Position numbers and translations under genes: made by a program. The notes under the pieces are model-generated. The model searched no databases, was not told where the DNA came from, and worked only from the letters and a program-made list of their open reading frames with translations. Of a stretch of DNA of 64,000 nucleotides, positions 50,127-61,591 are shown piece after piece. Source of the stretch: Varroa destructor (lineage: Eukaryota > Arthropoda > Arachnida > Mesostigmata > Varroidae); assembly GCF_002443255.2 (NCBI RefSeq), contig NW_019211457.1, positions 36,958,105 through 37,022,104 on the forward strand. Reading direction: 5' to 3'. Numbering within the stretch: position 1 is the stretch's first letter; each line of letters opens with the position of its first letter.

Positions 50127-53100
50127 ATGCCCCTTTGATATTGCTTGCTATTAGTGAATCTCACGCCCCCGCTCCATAGCGGTGAAGCAGTAGTAGACTC
50201 TGGCATGATAGATACAAGTAGATTGTCATTAGGGAGCTGACTGAAGTAATACTTTTTCGCTCTCAGAGTGTCGTTTTACTGAACGGCCATCGTTCGACTG
50301 ACGACGGTTTGTCCCTAGCCGCGGGTGATTTGATCATGTGGCCCAGTAGTCACCGTCCGCTGTCGTCGTGAGCCGCAATTTATTTGAAATTCGTAACCCG
50401 GGATTTTTTTAATTGTGCTTGCTGACGCTGTCGAAATACGCTCGCGCGGTTGGTCGGCTCAGTGTTTTTATCTCTTAGTAAATGTGTAGGGTTTTGGCGC
50501 TCCCCTAACGATTGTAAACCTGTTAAGTTATTACTACGGCAATGAGCTTGCTTAGATTTGATCAAGAAATGGTGAAATCTTTCTCACAGTTTGTGTGCTT
50601 GTCAGGCTAAAAGGTCGAGTGACCTTACACTATTGATGCTGCTATTAAATGGCATTTATCTAGAAGCAGCGATTATGCCGTAATTACCATCCGGTGCTCG
50701 GGTGAGATGCGAGGGCGGTTAGCAAAGGACATTAGAGTCCTGCTCTTTGTCCAACGAGCACATAGCAGCTACGCTTACCAATGCGCTACATTTAGATATC
50801 TCTCACAAGGGAGTTCTTCTTTACTTCGTACAAAGATTCGATTTTTTTAGTAGCTTCATCGAGTGCTGTAACCGAGCATGCGCCAATCTTTCTGAATTAA
50901 CAAGACGGCGTCCGAAAAATAGGCTTCGATGTTAAGGGCATTCTCTCCATACTGCTGTCGACAGCAACAAAAAGGATTTTGTGTTCTATTTTTGTTTTTT
51001 GTTTCTTCGAAACGCTACATACAGCTGGCTGAATTCTTTACATGGGCATCCGGTATGAATAGCCCGTTCAATCAGCGGTGATTTAGTAGACAATTACGAC
51101 TGGGGATCAATCAAAATTATCGATGTAACGATATAACAGCTACTTCTTTGCTCCCTTGGATGAGCGGATGGAAACGATTTAAAGTAACGTCACATTGGTC
51201 TCCTGTGCTGCCTGTTACGCCTCTCGTAGCAAACAAGCTAACGCCGAAATATAATAGATACAACTGCGGTAGGACGTTGATAAACCCATGTACGTATTAC
51301 TTACACTGATGGTCCCGATACAAGTGCGTAATCAAGCATTATACTTCTCACTACATAATATTTCTGCTGTCGTTGTCTTTATAAATATAGTCCGACGATG
51401 CTTATATTACGTAATATTATATACCGTGTGTCATCTCTTTGCGCTTTACTATCGCTGCTTTATCATAACTGTTTCGCGATGACGGCTGGTTTCGTATCGG
51501 TGGCTGTTTTTCCTCGACTTCAGCTTCGATTGAGCCTGAATAAACCTGTGCCCTCACATTCAACGAGGGACTACTGTGCCAGCATTGTAATAGCTCGAAG
51601 ACAGACGCTATTAACTACTGTTTTCTGCACGATTATTATTTCCAGCATCGGTGTCATACCGTAAGAAGTAGGACAAATAGCGGCCAAATATTGGCAGTGA
51701 AGCTGTCGTTGAGTCGACTTATCGACATCTGTCTATAGACAAAACAGCCATAGAGGTAGATGTATACGCATTGACAAGGATGCGAACTAACCATATCGAG
51801 GTGGCGACAGCTGGCTCATACCTGCGTCGGCGGACCGGCGTCATAAATTCGTCGTCGCCAAATGTCGACCACTGTATAATCCACTTGTTTTTCGGTTTAC
51901 CTGTGATTTTGCCTCATGATATGGCCTACTGGATTGTTACTACGGTTCCTGATCCTGTTAATTTCTGCTAGATGCTTGAAGCAGAGAAATTTCGATCGAT
52001 GCGATTTCGGTTAAGATCGATTCGAAGCGATCGGAACCCGATTGAGCAGCATCCTATGAACAGATCCGAATCAGATTTGTAGGAAAGTGACTAGGGTGAC
52101 GATACTACCCACCGGCGAAGGGGAGTGGCGGGGCGGACGTGAATATGAGGGAAAGGCGAAACAACCATACGCATTCTTTGTTCCTATGATTGTGCTCAAA
52201 AATAAGCTGCGAGACATATGAAGCTTTGGGGCTTCTTAGGAATACCCTGAAAGACACTACATAGCTCAGTTTTATGCGAAAATTGTTCTATGCTCTATGG
52301 ATCAACTACAGGAAAGTGCCAACGCGTTTAGCAATGAACTTTGCGCCTGAACGGCCTGCGTTCGGTCGCATCTAGTAACGAATATATCTGTCAATGGATA
52401 TAATTAGCAGATTATAAAGTGTTCGTCGAAGTCGCCATCAACCCTTTGACCTACTCCCAAAGCCTTCGGCTTTACAACGACGCAATCCAAACTGCGCCCA
52501 CGTTGAGCTTATTGCAAGCTGCTCTAATTTTCCGTACGTTTTTTTGAAATAAATAGATTACAAAAACGAATGATAAAAAAAATGCAAATCACATTGATGA
52601 TTATGAAACCATCTAAGTAGGCTAAACGAAATTGTGTAGCCAGCCGTAGCAGCGGAATGAACCCTTCGAAACGTTAGGGTGTTTAATCCCACCCTGTTTC
52701 TACTATGCCGTGGATTCATAACGACTCAGCAGTCTTTGGGACATCGATGGCAAATATATTTTAGGTACCGTTTTTTAAATTTTCCATTGGCGGCTGAGCG
52801 GTCGTCGTTGCATTGCCCAGATTCCGAATGGTCACTAACTTACATCGATGTCTCGATGGCACAGATTGAGTCGTATATATATATATTTTTGCGTCATTCG
52901 GCACTTATATGAACCGCCCATTGAACTTTGGCATATGGCGAATACCCGTCTTGTATGTATAACAAATATAGCTAGGCAATACTAGTTTTGTTAAGGCTAA
53001 GTAGTCGGCGCCATTAAATGTATTGTGTATCCTTTACTATTTGAAAAGAGGAGACAAGCGATCATTCAGGCCGAAGGCTACTGCCATTTATAACTTAACC

Positions 53101-54597
53101 TGTTTCGTCCCGTCCTCGGCAGATGATTCAGCTGTTTTCTATAACAAACGCTGTATTTGTTCATTGTTTAGTTCTTCTAGAGTACAATCATGTCATAGCT
53201 CAGACACCGATACGAGAGCAAGCGATTAAGCTATGGGCAGGGAAATCTGGATATCGTCCGTTAACACTAAGTTGTATCATTTTCACACAGAAATGCGAAT
53301 TTGTCTAAGACAATGCTTGAACCCTAAACGTTTACCGAGGAAAAACGTTTCGTAACGACTTGTAACCTACGGCTATTCGCGTCTGTTATGCGATATTGGA
53401 CGGACGGACGGACCTGCATGCATATATTATAAACTGATACTGTTTATCTTCTTATGGAGATGTGTTTTGTTTCAAAAATGCCGAAAAACTATTTTTCTAG
53501 CACTAGGTGGGTAACCGCAGAAGGTTGGCTTGGGTAGGCGGTATCGTCCCGCGACGTATTGTTCCGTTCGGGTGTCTTTCCATTTTTTTGACAATCGATA
53601 ATTCAAATGTGCCTAGGTTAGTCCTGGAAACGAACGGGCCCTATTGTGCTGTGATAGCATCTGTTCACTACATCGTGTAACGATTCCGTAATATAAACGC
53701 TATTGTTTCATCAGTACTCGATGTTATTTAGGAGACGATTGCATAAAATGCCACGTAAACAACGAAGGAAACAACTGTTCCGCTCTCTGTGTCGAACGTT
53801 TTATTTCACCCACATGGATATTTGCTGGACGTAGTCCGACAAGCGATTTTACTAACTCTTTGTCTTTGTCTGCTGCCGAAATACCCGGGCGGGATACTCA
53901 GACGAACAAGTTTCTGTATGAGTATTATTCAACTCTTTGCCGGCTAGATAATTCATCAGTCGCTTGGTTCGTTAGGCGTTACTTCGGACGGCTGATTTCC
54001 AGCGTCAAAAGGAGCTTGCCTACGCGCCGATTCGATCACGTGTCTCTAAGTTTAGCAAGGGATGCACGTCACCCGTTGCGTTGTCTCTGAACCTGTATAA
54101 TCGATCTATTAGTCCCATGGAATTTCCTCGTCTCTACCGCTCAAATATAATTGAAAGCTCCTCTTATCAGATGTAAAGGCGACGTATACCTAGCTCCATG
54201 TTGCCCCATTTGTTCCGTGCGCCCTATAAGAAGATTCCCCCGCGCTCTTTTATTCCACACCCGACCATCCACTACTAGTACGCATATATATACACACGCA
54301 CACGGATATGTTTAGTCAGCGAGCAGTCGAGTTCTTTGACCAAAAAGGTGAGACGACTTGTTACTTCTGTAACTAACGGCTGCTACTTCCAGTTGCCAGT
54401 TACTACCCAGCATCTGCTACTGCTAGCACGTACGAGTCAGTGTCTTCTAGCGAACGAATTGATCACGAGAGAGCCGAATTGTCCCGTAAACAATCCTGCA
54501 TTTACTTGTACATGTGTTGTTCGATGCGGTCTCGAAGTGCTGTGTCCATGCGCGCTCTAGTTCGGAGCCGTCTCCGTTCTCTCGCACATCTAGCCAC

Positions 54598-54601
<4 letters not shown>

Positions 54602-54649
<48 letters not shown>
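54602..54649. repeat. (TC)24 tract, GAGA-type
   Basis: Twenty-four TC units. In arthropods long GA/CT tracts near promoters can bind GAGA-type factors; here this is inference from the GC-rich setting. Confidence 0.97.
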
Positions 54650-54650
<1 letters not shown>

Positions 54651-54837
54651 AGCCCCCGTCCCATGCGTTTCTCCCTCGAGAAAAATCGTTCAATAAGAAC
54701 CCAACAGACAAGCCAAGTAAACTGTGGTTGAACAAAGCAATCCCAAGTTTCACGACGGCGGTCGCTTAGCACGATCATAGCATTCCCTCTTTCTCTTAAG
54801 CCATTCGTTTGTTTCGCCTCTTTAGCTAGCTGTCTGT

Positions 54838-54868
<31 letters not shown>

Positions 54869-54885
54869 GCGGCGACGGCGACGGC
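54838..54885. repeat. GGC/GAC trinucleotide tract
   Basis: Seven GGC units followed by interspersed GAC and GGC units, 19 bases upstream of the ATG at 54904. Confidence 0.95.
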
Positions 54886-54903
54886 CCTATTTTCGTGTCG
54901 TCA

Positions 54904-55110
54904 ATGGTGACTGGGTCTGTTAGTGATATTAGTTCATTATTTGCTGACGCTTTGTTATGCAACACCACCTTGATTCCTTTTTCTAGCTACGACCAGCAGC
55001 GTGTGGACCCGTCTGTCCGCGTGGGTGTAAATGGAGCGATGTATATTGGCCTGATCGTTAGTGCTTGCCTGGGTAGTTCGAGTTCAAGGTGTACAATCTT
55101 ATCGAATTGA
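54904..55110 (+). CDS. candidate ORF of 68 residues, unidentified
   Basis: ATG in good context (TCAATGG) just after a GGC/GAC tract gives MVTGSVSDISSLFADALL, then SSYDQQRVDPSVRVGVNG and a hydrophobic MYIGLIVSACLG, ending in TGA. The YD---R--P---V-VNG pattern faintly recalls the start of Cys-loop receptor ligand-binding domains (YDKRVRP), but the key KR-RP residues are not preserved. It could be a first exon read past its donor, or chance. Confidence 0.18.
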   Translation: MVTGSVSDISSLFADALLCNTTLIPFSSYDQQRVDPSVRVGVNGAMYIGLIVSACLGSSSSRCTILSN

Positions 55111-55322
55111 AATCAAGTACTATAGGGCCACCCGAAAGAGGAAACGGGTCGAGAGGCAGACAGCGTAGTTCTGTCCGGGTGCGATTACTGCCTGTTTCCA
55201 TGTGTAGATCTAGAAGCAGTGGACGCCACAAACCACCTTGCCTCACTTCTAGTTTCATATGTCAACACTCAGCTAGCTCTACCGCTGAGTCTGGAGGTTC
55301 ATATACATTATACACATATATA

Positions 55323-55343
55323 CGTATATATATATATATATAT
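55323..55343. repeat. (TA)10 microsatellite
   Basis: A short TA repeat in a longer ATAC/ATAT context. Confidence 0.93.
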
Positions 55344-57467
55344 GTATTGCAAAGGCACGTTTACCGCTGGGCGCACGGAATGATCTTGAGATGCTAGATG
55401 ACTTGCGTGTGAACGACTGTGAAAAAGAATGGCAGTACTTTTTTTTTTGTACACTTATCAATTGGTTGGTTTCGAATTTTGGAACGAGAACTTGTAACTG
55501 TAAAAGCGGCTAGCAAACTTAGCGAATAAACCAAGCTGTTTGGCTGGCCGTACGTGTATGTACACGCACGTGCATGTTAATTTTCTCAACGACGTCTGCC
55601 ATACTTATCTACGATTTTGTTCTTTAATGGCATTCTAAATTTTTGTCTTCTTGGCTTCATCAACACTGCGGATGGCTTGCTTAAAGACTTTTGATAAAAG
55701 GATTTTAAACGATGGACGAAGGACAAGCAGTGGCCGACTAGTTATCTACCGATACATTCCAGTGAATGTGATTAACCCTTCGTGTCGAACCCCTCATGTT
55801 CAGTTTTTTCCGCGTCGTTACTACAAATGCCGCAGCTGAAGGCTAATATTTATTAGTACAATGTCTGCGCCGGCGAAGTTAGTGCTATCCACGTCCACTA
55901 GATCTGAGGCACAGCTTAAACAGGAACCTGATCTGGAAACTGTCAGTTGAAATAGCCTATAGCTAAATAGTGTCTTGCCGAATTTCGCCAAGTTACTTCG
56001 GAGAGCGCGGTTAGTGCGGAAGGGAGAAAAAGGCAAACGATAAAACATGGAGAAAAGGTCCGGAGATGAGTAAGTGAGGCCTTCGACACAGCCGCACGCA
56101 GACCACCGCCGCATGACCAATGTCATACTCTGCTGGACCGTTCCGCCGTATCGAGGTAGTTAGCCATGCGTTATTATTATGATGATAGCTGGCGAGTCGT
56201 TATAATCGACGTAAAGTACGTGTCGGCGGCAGCGCGTCGGCGGGGAACCGTGAATTTTCCTCAGAGTGATGAGAGAGCATCAACGAGGTGAAGTAGAGGG
56301 GTCAATTGCATCCGATTAGTTACCCGCCGGAGCCGACGTTGCAGATTGCTTGTGGGCCTTTTGGCTGTGTACGAGCTGCACGGATCGAATCTCTTGTTAA
56401 AGTTGTTGTTATTGTTGTTGCTTCTATCGGTTTGAAGCAATTGAGCTTAGACTGGTGTTGCTGCCGTTGTTGTTGCTAAGAGCCGCACAAGATTACAGCA
56501 AATTATTTTATTGTTGTTGTTAATAATATCTCACGCTGACTTTTTGTACACGCCGATGGCGAAGTACAGTCTAATCTAATAATAATCATGATGATAATAA
56601 CAGCAACAATGATAATGATCACGGTGGTTGCTTTTACGGTGGCCGCCGCTGAACCCGAACGATAGACGCGCGCAGGCGATGGATAGAAAAGATCAGTTTA
56701 TAAAGCGTACAACAGAACAGAAAAAGCCGAATGAACAAGGAAGAGCAGCTCTAATGAAGCTAAGTGGGAAAGAAAAAGGAATCGAGGAAGGCGGAAAGAT
56801 GAACCAACGAAAGATGGTAACAACGAATGACAATGAACTCACACCGGTCTTTTGTTTTTAGTGAGAAGAACAAACGGACTAAGTAACATAGACACGACGA
56901 AGGTGTCGATCGCTTCTGCGATAGACAACAATGCCAACAACGGAAAAATAACAGTAATAGTATTAGCAATAATGCGAGAACACGGCCAAACGATAAAGGC
57001 TGTTTTTACGCAGACAAAAAAAACCAGCTGACTGGTCTTAGCAACGTATGATGGCCGTCCGATGGCTTTTTGTTCGTTTACGCTCCCCACTAGGTCTAGG
57101 ACTCCCTCCTTACGACACCCTTCGGTCGGCCTATTCCATCGGTCTCATCGCTGGTGCCGTATGTATTATGCATCACTACCGTAGTATTCCCGCTTTATTT
57201 TAGCGATGAGTGAAAAGCCTTATGAGGTGTGAAAAGTCGTTTTCTTTTTTTATCTTTTCTCGAGACGAGAGAAAACGGCCACAGGGGAAATAGAAGGAAG
57301 GGTAATGCATAAAAGAAATTGACTAAGTGTGCCTTGTTTGTCTTCATGGGGTCAAAGTCGCAAACTGCTTTATCAATGTGAACTATCTAAAGTACATGAT
57401 TTAGCCCTTCTATGTTTCGAGTTGTACGGCCGACATCGACGTTAAGCGTAGCCCATTACGTGCCTCT

Positions 57468-57503
57468 GATATTAGCAGGCAAATGCGTTACCCGCTAAAT
57501 TAT
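57468..57503. repeat. bulged hairpin, tRNA-arm-like
   Basis: GATA-TTAGCAGG pairs with CCCGCTAA-(AT)-TATC around an 11-base loop. On the minus strand the segment has a tRNA-like look (TAGCGGGTAACGC), but no B-box, T-arm or acceptor stem follows, so I do not call a tRNA. Confidence 0.5.
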
Positions 57504-59058
57504 CACGGGGGCGACTACCTGATCAAATCTTATTACGTTTTAGGACCTGCTGTACACTGCTCTACACTGTGCTTCAGTGCAAAAAAATGAAGCTGAACAA
57601 AAACGCTCCCAGGTTTAACTTTATATAACTTCGAAAAGATCGTGGTGATGTTTCGAATTCGCCTGGATATAGTATCAGCGGGACGTCCAGTTGGACAACA
57701 GAGAAGAGATGGTTAGCTGATATAGTACATCGAATTGGATAGTAGCAGTCGTACTGCTTGTACAGGTAGAGGTGGCACTCCTTAGCTCTATCTAAGTAAG
57801 GACCCCCTCGTTTGTACACAAGAAGAGGGTAACTAGGAGTGGGTTGGGGGAACGAAAGAGTTAGGCTGTGGCCAGTTAGGCCGAAGAATACAGACAGAGA
57901 GAACGAGAGGGTTAGAAAACCGCAACGGTGTTTCTTTCTTGGGGGGAACTCGAACTAACGCCAGTGGTAACTTGTGATGGCCGATTGCAGGCACTTATTT
58001 TGTATACTTGAGGTTTTAGGCCTGAGGTTGTGCTCCCTAGGGAGATGAGATGCACTTGCCGTGTTCGATATACCATAAACGAAGAAATCCTGTTTGCTAG
58101 ACGCGGTCAACTTCTTACACTTAGGCCAACTGCGCGAGACGGCATAAATGCATCTGTAGTCTGCAGTTTGCCACACAAGAGAAAAGCAATTTAGAACATG
58201 CTGACCGAAATTAATAAATAGGTAAGGTGTGTTTCTAAATTTTTTAGATTCGATCGAAAGTAACGTACACAGTATCAATATTTATAATAAGTTAATTTTC
58301 TTGTTTAACTTGGTTTCAGATGGACTAGTTTTATAGCAAGTCTTCTGTAATGTTACTAACACAGCTTTAAGAATTTGTTTGATGAGGTGTTGCGTTCCTT
58401 CCCCTAAACTTACGTGTTATAGCGATAATATGTTGCACTCTTTTTTAAAAATGTTGATAAACAGTAATTTTTCTAGTTCGATAGATATTATATTCGAAAT
58501 AATTCGGATCTCCGGCAAATGTGACAGAAAGGGGGCGCCGCGACACTTGTCAACCTACATGTGCATGGTGCATCCGTCCTAGTGAGCCGTTCCCAATGCA
58601 ATGTAACGAGCAGTTCATCCAACGTATATGCGTAGTTCTGTCACCTTTTTAACTTCGTTTTGCCTTATGTTCGAATCTGTCGTAAAAGCGCGTGTTTTTC
58701 TGTCCTAAATCAATGATCTGTTACGTGCAGATGATCTATTTTGTTCCGAATACATCCCTACGAGATGTCCATTGGTGTCCTGCTACTGCCGCGTTGTTTG
58801 GCCATACCATGTGATAAAGATAGGAGCCGCATTGAGAAGTACGTTATGTGCGGTGCTGGGCAACCGGTGGTGCAAATACTATCGCTGCTCCTGCCACGAA
58901 GCTGATCACTTGGCTGGTAAGACGCGGACGGAAGCCTCGTTTCGAGGTTCTCTCCGTGGTAACGACAAAGCTGCAATCATAGTTGTCGTCTACCAAATAC
59001 GATGATGATGCCATCAATTGTCAGGGTGGCTGCTGGTGTTATGGCGGTAATGGTGATA

Positions 59059-59076
59059 CTGCTGCTGCTGCTGCTG
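59059..59076. repeat. (CTG)6 repeat
   Basis: Six CTG units followed by CTC. Confidence 0.95.
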
Positions 59077-60624
59077 CTCGCATGTTCGGCCGTCCGTCCC
59101 GTCCTCCCTCTGGCGGAACAATGGGCAGCATGATTCATTAAAAATCACTTCGACTGACTCACCTGATAAAAATGGTGAGAGAAGCTAGAGACGACAGAAA
59201 CGAATGAGAAAACTAAGAAAATCGAGAATGAAAAGCAGACGAGCTTCTAAAGGAACACAAAAGTGACACACATTGTGACTGACTGAAGAGGGAGACTGAC
59301 GCAAGGGTTTAAGACGGCAAACAGCATACAGATACGCATATGCATATGCGCAAGGCTAAGGCGATTGGGCCATGATATAAGTAACACAGCAGACTATTTT
59401 AGGGAACCATTGCCGACGTCACGACAATGGCCGTGGCTTTGCTATGCTAAAAAGTACTCATTAGACACTAAAGGACTTTGGCAGACGGCTGCGAATGTGG
59501 GGCCTGTAGCGGTTCTACTCTATCGCCTGTTGACGGCGTGACTAGCAAAGACTATGTATTATAGTTCGTAGGTGCAGCAGAAACAGCGCCAAATGTAATT
59601 GACAAGCTGCAAGACTACGACCTATGATGTAACAGATAGCAGAAAATGTAGAAGAAGAGGTCTCGTTTTTGCAGAAGTTAGCATTTGTCAATTACTCGAA
59701 AGCTGGGCAAGCTGGATCTGAAGCGTCCAGTAGTTATCATACGAGCACCTGCTGAGCCTTGCTCGTCGATCTCTTCCAGACCCTGTCCAACCTTGGCTCG
59801 AATCCGTTGTGTACACCGTGGAAAAACTTCAAGGTTTGTTTATTCAAGCGGCTACCACAAGAAGCATCACTTTACGCGAGTAATTATTGTCGAGTTGGTC
59901 TTAAAGGGTGATGAGAACTCCACTTGCCCAAAAGAAGCCTTTTCCGCTGCAGCCCGTTGGGTTACCGTTTGAGTTCAAAAATCCTTAGAAGATGCTGAAG
60001 AATCATATCAGTGTGATGATTTCGTCAATGACCTGGGGCGTCGCCGCCAGACCTCATGGCTCTTGCGAAGCTTGCTCCCGCGTCCACCGATAAATGTCTT
60101 AAGCCGAACCGTTACCAGGGTCAGCCGGAATGTGTAGCAGACTAAAACCGTGGCATTCCAGAGAGGATTAGGTATTTCCTTCGGTATCGATACATAAAAA
60201 CGAATTGTCTAATAAATTAATGCATATAAGTACATGTACGTAATTTTCTAAGTTCGCACAAATTTTGCCGTATGCATTGTTGGCAGCATTTGACATAGTA
60301 ACCCCTCTACTGTTATATGTTAGCCGTTCTGCAGGACATTACGAATGTTAGAATAGAGGCATATAGGCTTTTTACTCAGCTGCCACTCGCCTCATTCGAA
60401 ACTAGCGTCCCATAAATGTGTCGTCGCCTAACAAGTGGCAATATCATCCCAATATGAAGACTCAACAGAGGGTGAAGCAGGGATTGACTAGGGCCATCAA
60501 AGATTCCAGGCTAATGCTTGCTCGCAGCAAAGTGAGTGGTCATAGTAGTCGCAGTCAGTTTGGGCAGTCGCCTACATAGACATCATCTTTGCGATTCACT
60601 CGTAGGCTCTCTTTCCCTTTGTAG

Positions 60625-60942
60625 TTGATATACGACGACGATGATGAGGAGGAGTCCTATCTCGCAGGAGCGGAGTCCGACCGTAAGAGAGTAAGCTCCT
60701 TGCTAGCAAACATTTTTATAACTCCGGCATTCTCTTTCCACTTTTATTTTCGCCCTCTCCTTACCGATTTCTCGCAGCCTCGGCCTCTCTCCGAATTATT
60801 CGCTCTGTTTCTTTGCCCAATTCTGCCGTGCAGCCCTGTTTCCATCCTCAAAGGCACCTTATCTACGTGTATGATATCCGCTGAGAACGACCTACCGGTA
60901 CCGCTACCACTAGTCAGGGAGCATCACACAGGCGCGCAGTGA
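60625..60942 (+). CDS. candidate acidic micro-exon plus terminal exon, unidentified
   Basis: A strong acceptor (CTCTTTCCCTTTGTAG) opens a 66-base exon, 60625-60690, open only in phase 0 and reading LIYDDDDEEESYLAGAESDR then KR. It ends at a donor GTAAGC, with a competing donor GTAAGA eight bases earlier at 60683. An 87-base intron with a very good pyrimidine tract (CTTACCGATTTCTCGCAG) leads to 60778, where the frame continues in phase 0 (PRPLSELFALFLCPI) to TGA at 60942. The acidic exon followed by a dibasic end suggests a flexible linker or cytoplasmic tail. A second acceptor at 60833 would give a different short ending. The family is not recognised. The splice signals are the best in the right half. 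Confidence 0.4.
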   Translation: MIYDDDDEEESYLAGAESDRKRVSSLLANIFITPAFSFHFYFRPLLTDFSQPRPLSELFALFLCPILPCSPVSILKGTLSTCMISAENDLPVPLPLVREHHTGAQ

Positions 60943-61471
60943 AGAGCGCGACCACCCGTCGCCGCAGAAGAACACTGAGGGGAACGACGACGGGGGGCGG
61001 AGGCGGGTGAACGAGGGAGCTAAGGCAACAGTATCACTTGCGATAGCAGGAGCACTAGTGATTGTACCGGTGCACCGCTATAGTAGCCCTAACCTATTGC
61101 GACACTATGCGCATGGAGGAATGGATGGCGGAAATACAGGGCGCCGAGATGGGAGGGTTATGTCATCGAATCATTGTGCCCTTACCACCCGGTCGCTAGC
61201 ACCGGCTCACTGCCCGCGAGTCGTTCCAACAACTGACACCCCAACCTCCAGCGCGCAAAACTTATAGCTATGCCAGACGCCACTGTACTTCTATGTCTTC
61301 CCCTTCCCCGTGGACCTCATGTGTGCTGGTTTCCGAAAAGAAAGCCACTGTCGTTTGAACGCAACCACTCTTGTGTTTCAAATCGGGTCATTTGATCCAA
61401 TGAGATTGTACACAGAATGACAGAGCCAAAGAGAGCCTGAAGAGTAAGGAGCCGTGTTGTTGTTGCCAGCA
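60943..61471. other. GC-rich non-coding stretch
   Basis: Purine- and CpG-rich DNA leading to the ATG at 61472. A plus frame at 61007-61267 is open but lacks an ATG and any motif near its start. Confidence 0.4.
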
Positions 61472-61591
61472 ATGGCGGCAGAGGTGGCGCCAATGTCCGC
61501 GAACGACGATATCAAGGAGCGCAAAGAAGGACGTTCTCCTCACGACAGCGGACTCTGTGGAACAAGTACTATATTAGGGGATGGAGGCTAG
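61472..61591 (+). CDS. candidate first coding exon / small ORF
   Basis: ATG in a favourable context (AGCAATGG) reads MAAEVAPMSANDDIKERKEG, then RSPHDSGLCGTS, and reaches TAG at 61589. A possible donor GTACTA at 61566 would end the exon after 94 bases in phase 1. Composition is charged and coding-like. The product is not recognised, and no downstream exon entering in phase 1 was found in the remaining 2.4 kb. Confidence 0.33.
   Translation: MAAEVAPMSANDDIKERKEGRSPHDSGLCGTSTILGDGG

Larger units (their letters stand above)
49431..54300. other. non-coding stretch
   Basis: No supportable gene. It holds an ATAC repeat, a short CT repeat and GGAC units near 53399-53414. Confidence 0.4.
55344..60624. 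other. non-coding stretch with scattered GC-rich patches
   Basis: No supportable gene. Notable items are TTG/TAA-type trinucleotide patches at 56400-56620, a bulged hairpin at 57468-57503, a CTG repeat at 59059, and an ATG at 58769 opening a hydrophobic 46-codon frame (MSIGVLLLPRCLAIPC) that could be a signal peptide but has no support. Confidence 0.4.

Noticed and set aside
59325..59340. 16-base palindrome CGCATATGCATATGCG
   Set aside because: About one perfect 16-base palindrome is expected by chance in a window this size.
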